64,000 nt of DNA from contig NZ_AUBI01000002.1 of NCBI RefSeq assembly GCF_000429165.1, positions 62,001 to 126,000 on the forward strand. Direction: 5' to 3'. This DNA comes from Acetobacter nitrogenifigens DSM 23921 = NBRC 105050 (GTDB taxonomy: Bacteria > Pseudomonadota > Alphaproteobacteria > Acetobacterales > Acetobacteraceae). The position numbers were made by a program, and so were the translations under genes. Every line of letters begins with the position of its first letter. The first letter of the stretch is position 1. Shown here piece after piece: positions 61,955 through 64,000 of this stretch. Below the pieces are notes generated by a model, which saw only the letters and a list, made by a program, of their open reading frames with translations, was not told the DNA's origin and ran no database searches.

Positions 61955-62716
61955 TTAAAACGACAGGTCGTCGCCGCCACCGCCCCAATCGCCGCCGCCA
62001 CCCCAATCACCGCCACCAGCGTCGAAGCCTTGATCGACGGACGTCCCTGCGCCCGAGAACGGGTCGCCTCCAGCGTCAGAGCCGTAATTGTTGTTGATGA
62101 CCGTCTCTCCAGGAGCGCCCCAGCCACCACCACCGAGGTCTCCGCCGCCGTGATGCCCGCTGAACAGACCCTCAAGCGCGTTCGCCGCCATCATGCCGCC
62201 AGCGACGCCCGCCGCCGTCGTCAGGGCCGAACCCAGAAAACCGGAGCCGCGCTGCTGAAACATGCCGGGCTGAAAGCCGGGGGGCATGGGCTGCATCTGC
62301 GGCTGCGGCGCGCCGTATCCATAACCGGGCGCAGCCTGACCGCCCCAACCCGGAGGGGGCGCCGCCTGGGCGCGCTGCTGACCGCCGCCGAAAAGGCCGC
62401 CGAATATACCGCCGGAGGGTTTCGTCTGGCTCTGGGCCTGTTGCAGGGCCTGCTGGGCCTGCTGCAACTGGAACTGCAGCTCCCTGATGCGATTCTGCGC
62501 CTCGACAAGCGCTGCTTCCTGCACCACCGCCATCTGCGTGATGCGGTAACGGGCTTCCGGGTATTGCTCGAGATTTTGAGCAATGAAGCGGTCCGCCTCC
62601 GGGTCGATCGGCGGCAGGTTGGGTCGCGTGGCGGGCACGCTGCCGAAACCGGATTGCGGCGCGCCGCCAACGCGCGCGATGAATTTCGAAATCAGGTCGC
62701 GTTCTTCGGTGTTCAT
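61955..62716 (-). CDS. DUF2076-type protein with Gly-rich C-terminus
   Basis: 253 residues. The N-terminal block MNTEERDLISKFIARV and the region DRFIAQNLEQYPEARYRITQ match the DUF2076 family. A Gln-rich coiled coil (residues 75-97, RIRELQFQLQQAQQALQQAQ) follows, then a Gly/Pro/Gln-rich stretch, a hydrophobic segment (LGSALTTAAGVAGGMMAANAL) and a terminal Asp/Gly/Trp repeat (GGGDWGGGGDWGGGGDD). Function unknown. Own terminator. Confidence 0.85.
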   Translation of the reverse strand: MNTEERDLISKFIARVGGAPQSGFGSVPATRPNLPPIDPEADRFIAQNLEQYPEARYRITQMAVVQEAALVEAQNRIRELQFQLQQAQQALQQAQSQTKPSGGIFGGLFGGGQQRAQAAPPPGWGGQAAPGYGYGAPQPQMQPMPPGFQPGMFQQRGSGFLGSALTTAAGVAGGMMAANALEGLFSGHHGGGDLGGGGWGAPGETVINNNYGSDAGGDPFSGAGTSVDQGFDAGGGDWGGGGDWGGGGDDLSF

Positions 62717-62750
62717 GCTTCGTGCCCTTTCAGACTACTCGTGCGCGGAT

Positions 62751-62802
62751 ATTTTGAGCGCCGGGGAAACCACACGCAAGCGTATGCCGTATCGCTCAAA
62801 AT
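62751..62802. repeat. ten-base inverted repeat upstream of the DUF2076-type gene
   Basis: ATTTTGAGCG (62751-62760) and CGCTCAAAAT (62793-62802) are perfect inverted copies separated by 32 bases, 35 bases before the leftward start codon. It may be paired operator half sites or a long-loop leader hairpin. Confidence 0.7.
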
Positions 62803-62862
62803 TTTAATTTCGTCATAAAACGGCCATGCACGTGTTCGGCGTCAGACCGACGGCCAGCGACC

Positions 62863-63345
62863 TTATCCGTAAAGGACGGTCAGCGTCGCGGAAGCGAGCC
62901 GATGTGCGTTCATGACGAAGCCGACATACGCGGGAGACGCGTCGGCGGGGACGTCCAGAGTCGGCGCGTCCAGCGCCGTTACGGTGAAGACGTAACGGTG
63001 AACGCGCCCTAGCGGCGGCGCCGCCCCACCATAACCCGGCGCACCGAAGTCGGTGCGGATCTGCCGCGCGCTCTCGGGCAGGCCGCCTTTACCGGAGCCT
63101 GCGCCCTCCGGAAGTGCCGTCACTGTCGCCGGGAGGTCGATGACCACCCAGTGCCACCAACCTGAGCCAGTGGGCGCATCCGGGTCATACGCCGTGATGA
63201 CGAAGCTTTTGGTTCCTTCCGGCGCCCCGCTCCACGCCAGAGGCGGAGACAGATTGTCGCCCGTCCGCCCCATGCCCGAATAAACCTGCGCCTGCGGCAT
63301 CACCGCGCCGTTGGTCAGGGTCGCGCTGGTCAGTGTGAAGGTCAT
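62863..63345 (-). CDS. YbhB/YbcL-family PEBP protein
   Basis: 160 residues, the standard bacterial phosphatidylethanolamine-binding-protein fold. Anion pocket blocks: GDNLSPPLAWSGAPEGTKSF, YDPDAPTGSGWWHWVVIDLP (DPD and HW motifs), YGGAAPPLGRVHRYVFTVTAL (the GxxPPxGxxHRY motif). Function in bacteria is not known; a lipid or ligand role is inferred from the fold. Confidence 0.94.
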   Translation of the reverse strand: MTFTLTSATLTNGAVMPQAQVYSGMGRTGDNLSPPLAWSGAPEGTKSFVITAYDPDAPTGSGWWHWVVIDLPATVTALPEGAGSGKGGLPESARQIRTDFGAPGYGGAAPPLGRVHRYVFTVTALDAPTLDVPADASPAYVGFVMNAHRLASATLTVLYG

Positions 63346-63414
63346 TGGATCATACCCCTGTCACGATGGATGGGCTTTCCCGAGAAAGCGCCTGCGTCGA
63401 AACGGCCACTCGCT

Positions 63415-63636
63415 TCACCAGTTGAGGCTGATGAGCCAGAACTCCTCCGAAGTGAGGGTGACTCCCTGTCCGCAGGCAGTGGAATCGGCTGCTGCGCTGG
63501 CCAGAGCCGCGATGCGCTCCACCATGATGATTTTGCGCTGATGCGCCTCCGACGCCTCCGTAGAAGTCTTCAGCACGTCGAGCGAAACCTTGGCGGCCTT
63601 CGCGACCCGCACGGCGTCGAGCAAAGCATAGGACAT
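63415..63636 (-). CDS. small hypothetical protein
   Basis: 73 residues from the ATG at 63636, chosen because AAGGA lies 9-13 bases upstream. Helical and Ala-rich (YALLDAVRVAKAAKVSLDVL, HQRKIIMVERIAALASAAAD) with one Cys. No family recognised. The frame stays open for 93 more codons upstream, including a signal-like stretch from an ATG at 63843; that longer version has no ribosome binding site and is not preferred. Confidence 0.55.
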   Translation of the reverse strand: MSYALLDAVRVAKAAKVSLDVLKTSTEASEAHQRKIIMVERIAALASAAADSTACGQGVTLTSEEFWLISLNW

Positions 63637-64000
63637 GGGCAGGTTCCTTAAAGCCATGGCGCGACCATCAGGGTCGCGCGCGTTGGGCAGAAAATGGCGT
63701 TCCTGACCGGTAGCATCAACCCCGCCATGACAAGGAGACGCGCGGAACCATACTCTACTCAAGAATACGTCCTCCGCGCGCCCCCCGTAAAGGCTGCCCA
63801 AAGCCGCAAGCATCAGCGGGAATGTATAACGGAGTGACCGCATGAAACGCGGCTGACATCCCTCACCCAAGGCTGCGCCTTGCGACGCAGCGCACTCCCC
63901 GGCAATCGCAGCCACCCGTATTTAGCGGGAGGCGCACAAGCCAACGCAACGCTGGCGCCGGAGGTCGATTCCCCTTAAACGCTGCGGCCCATGACCGACC
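63637..64000. other. terminal region, no gene called
   Basis: About 360 bases to the window edge. A GC hairpin GCGCGACC / GGTCGCGC with a short ATCAG loop sits at 63660-63680. A leftward in-frame extension of the small hypothetical gene reaches 63915. Toward the edge GGTCGATTCCCC superficially recalls a tRNA T-arm, but no cloverleaf forms. A gene starting beyond the edge cannot be excluded. Confidence 0.4.

Noticed and set aside
63950..64000. tRNA-like T-arm near the right edge
   Set aside because: Only the loop resembles a T-arm; no acceptor, D or anticodon stems can be drawn around it.
1..64000. CRISPR arrays, insertion sequences, integrases or prophage genes
   Set aside because: No regularly spaced repeats, transposase or integrase motifs, or phage structural genes were seen anywhere in the window.

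Overview
The window is a single 64 kb stretch of high-GC DNA from an alphaproteobacterium, most likely an acetic acid bacterium (Acetobacteraceae). The diagnostic features are the PQQ alcohol dehydrogenase pair adhA-adhB, a complete cyoABCD ubiquinol oxidase operon, an OlsB-type ornithine-lipid acyltransferase, and the alphaproteobacterial order of the envelope genes (pyrH-frr-uppS-cdsA-dxr-rseP-bamA-skp-lpxD-fabZ-lpxA-lpxI) and of the rpmH-rnpA-yidD-yidC-engB-argB string. The genus cannot be fixed from sequence alone. No tRNA, rRNA, CRISPR array, insertion sequence or phage gene was recognised.

Layout. 0-2.1 kb: a Fur/Mur-type regulator translationally coupled to olsB, divergent from a TusA-like protein. 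2.2-5.5 kb: a compact cluster for a periplasmic tryptophan-tryptophylquinone (TTQ) amine dehydrogenase (heavy chain, MauD, light chain, monohaem cytochrome c). 5.5-9.0 kb: late cobalamin genes cobU, cobT and cobS, with a class A beta-lactamase between cobU and cobT. 9.0-9.7 kb: a strikingly AT-rich two-gene insert. 9.7-11.6 kb: a serine hydrolase and an exported RidA-like protein. 11.8-17.3 kb: a surface-glycan cluster (membrane UDP-sugar 4,6-dehydratase, DegT aminotransferase, small membrane protein, HAD phosphatase, divergent WecA/MraY-type phosphoglycosyltransferase). 17.3-23.9 kb: an unknown exported protein, a MarR regulator, an M17 aminopeptidase, a SUV3-like helicase and a 7Fe ferredoxin. 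24.4-28.3 kb: cyoABCD. 28.8-33.9 kb: a Bax-inhibitor-1 homologue and adhA-adhB.

34.3 kb: a 76-residue double-glycine leader peptide with a GxxxG-rich core, a convincing orphan microcin/bacteriocin precursor behind an AT-rich promoter that carries an inverted repeat. 35-39.4 kb: argB, engB, yidC, yidD, rnpA and rpmH, all leftward. 39.6-40.5 kb: a small TTG-start membrane protein and a repeat-rich intergenic stretch. 40.5-53.6 kb: gloA and the large outer-membrane/lipid A operon. 53.8-60.3 kb: era, rnc, lepB, acpS, a bifunctional (p)ppGpp enzyme, rpoZ and folK, all leftward. 60.4-61.8 kb: a NYN-domain protein and a uracil-DNA-glycosylase-like Fe-S protein. 62-64 kb: a DUF2076-type protein, a PEBP/YbhB protein and a small unknown protein.

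How it works together. The periplasmic quinoprotein alcohol dehydrogenase (AdhAB) and the TTQ amine dehydrogenase both oxidise small substrates outside the cytoplasmic membrane. AdhAB passes electrons to ubiquinone, which the bo3/ba-type oxidase (CyoABCD) reoxidises; the amine dehydrogenase probably feeds electrons through the adjacent cytochrome c. The rest is core envelope, translation and stringent-response machinery, interrupted by three accessory regions: the amine dehydrogenase cluster, the AT-rich insert behind cobS, and the microcin-like gene. These are where undescribed biology is most likely.
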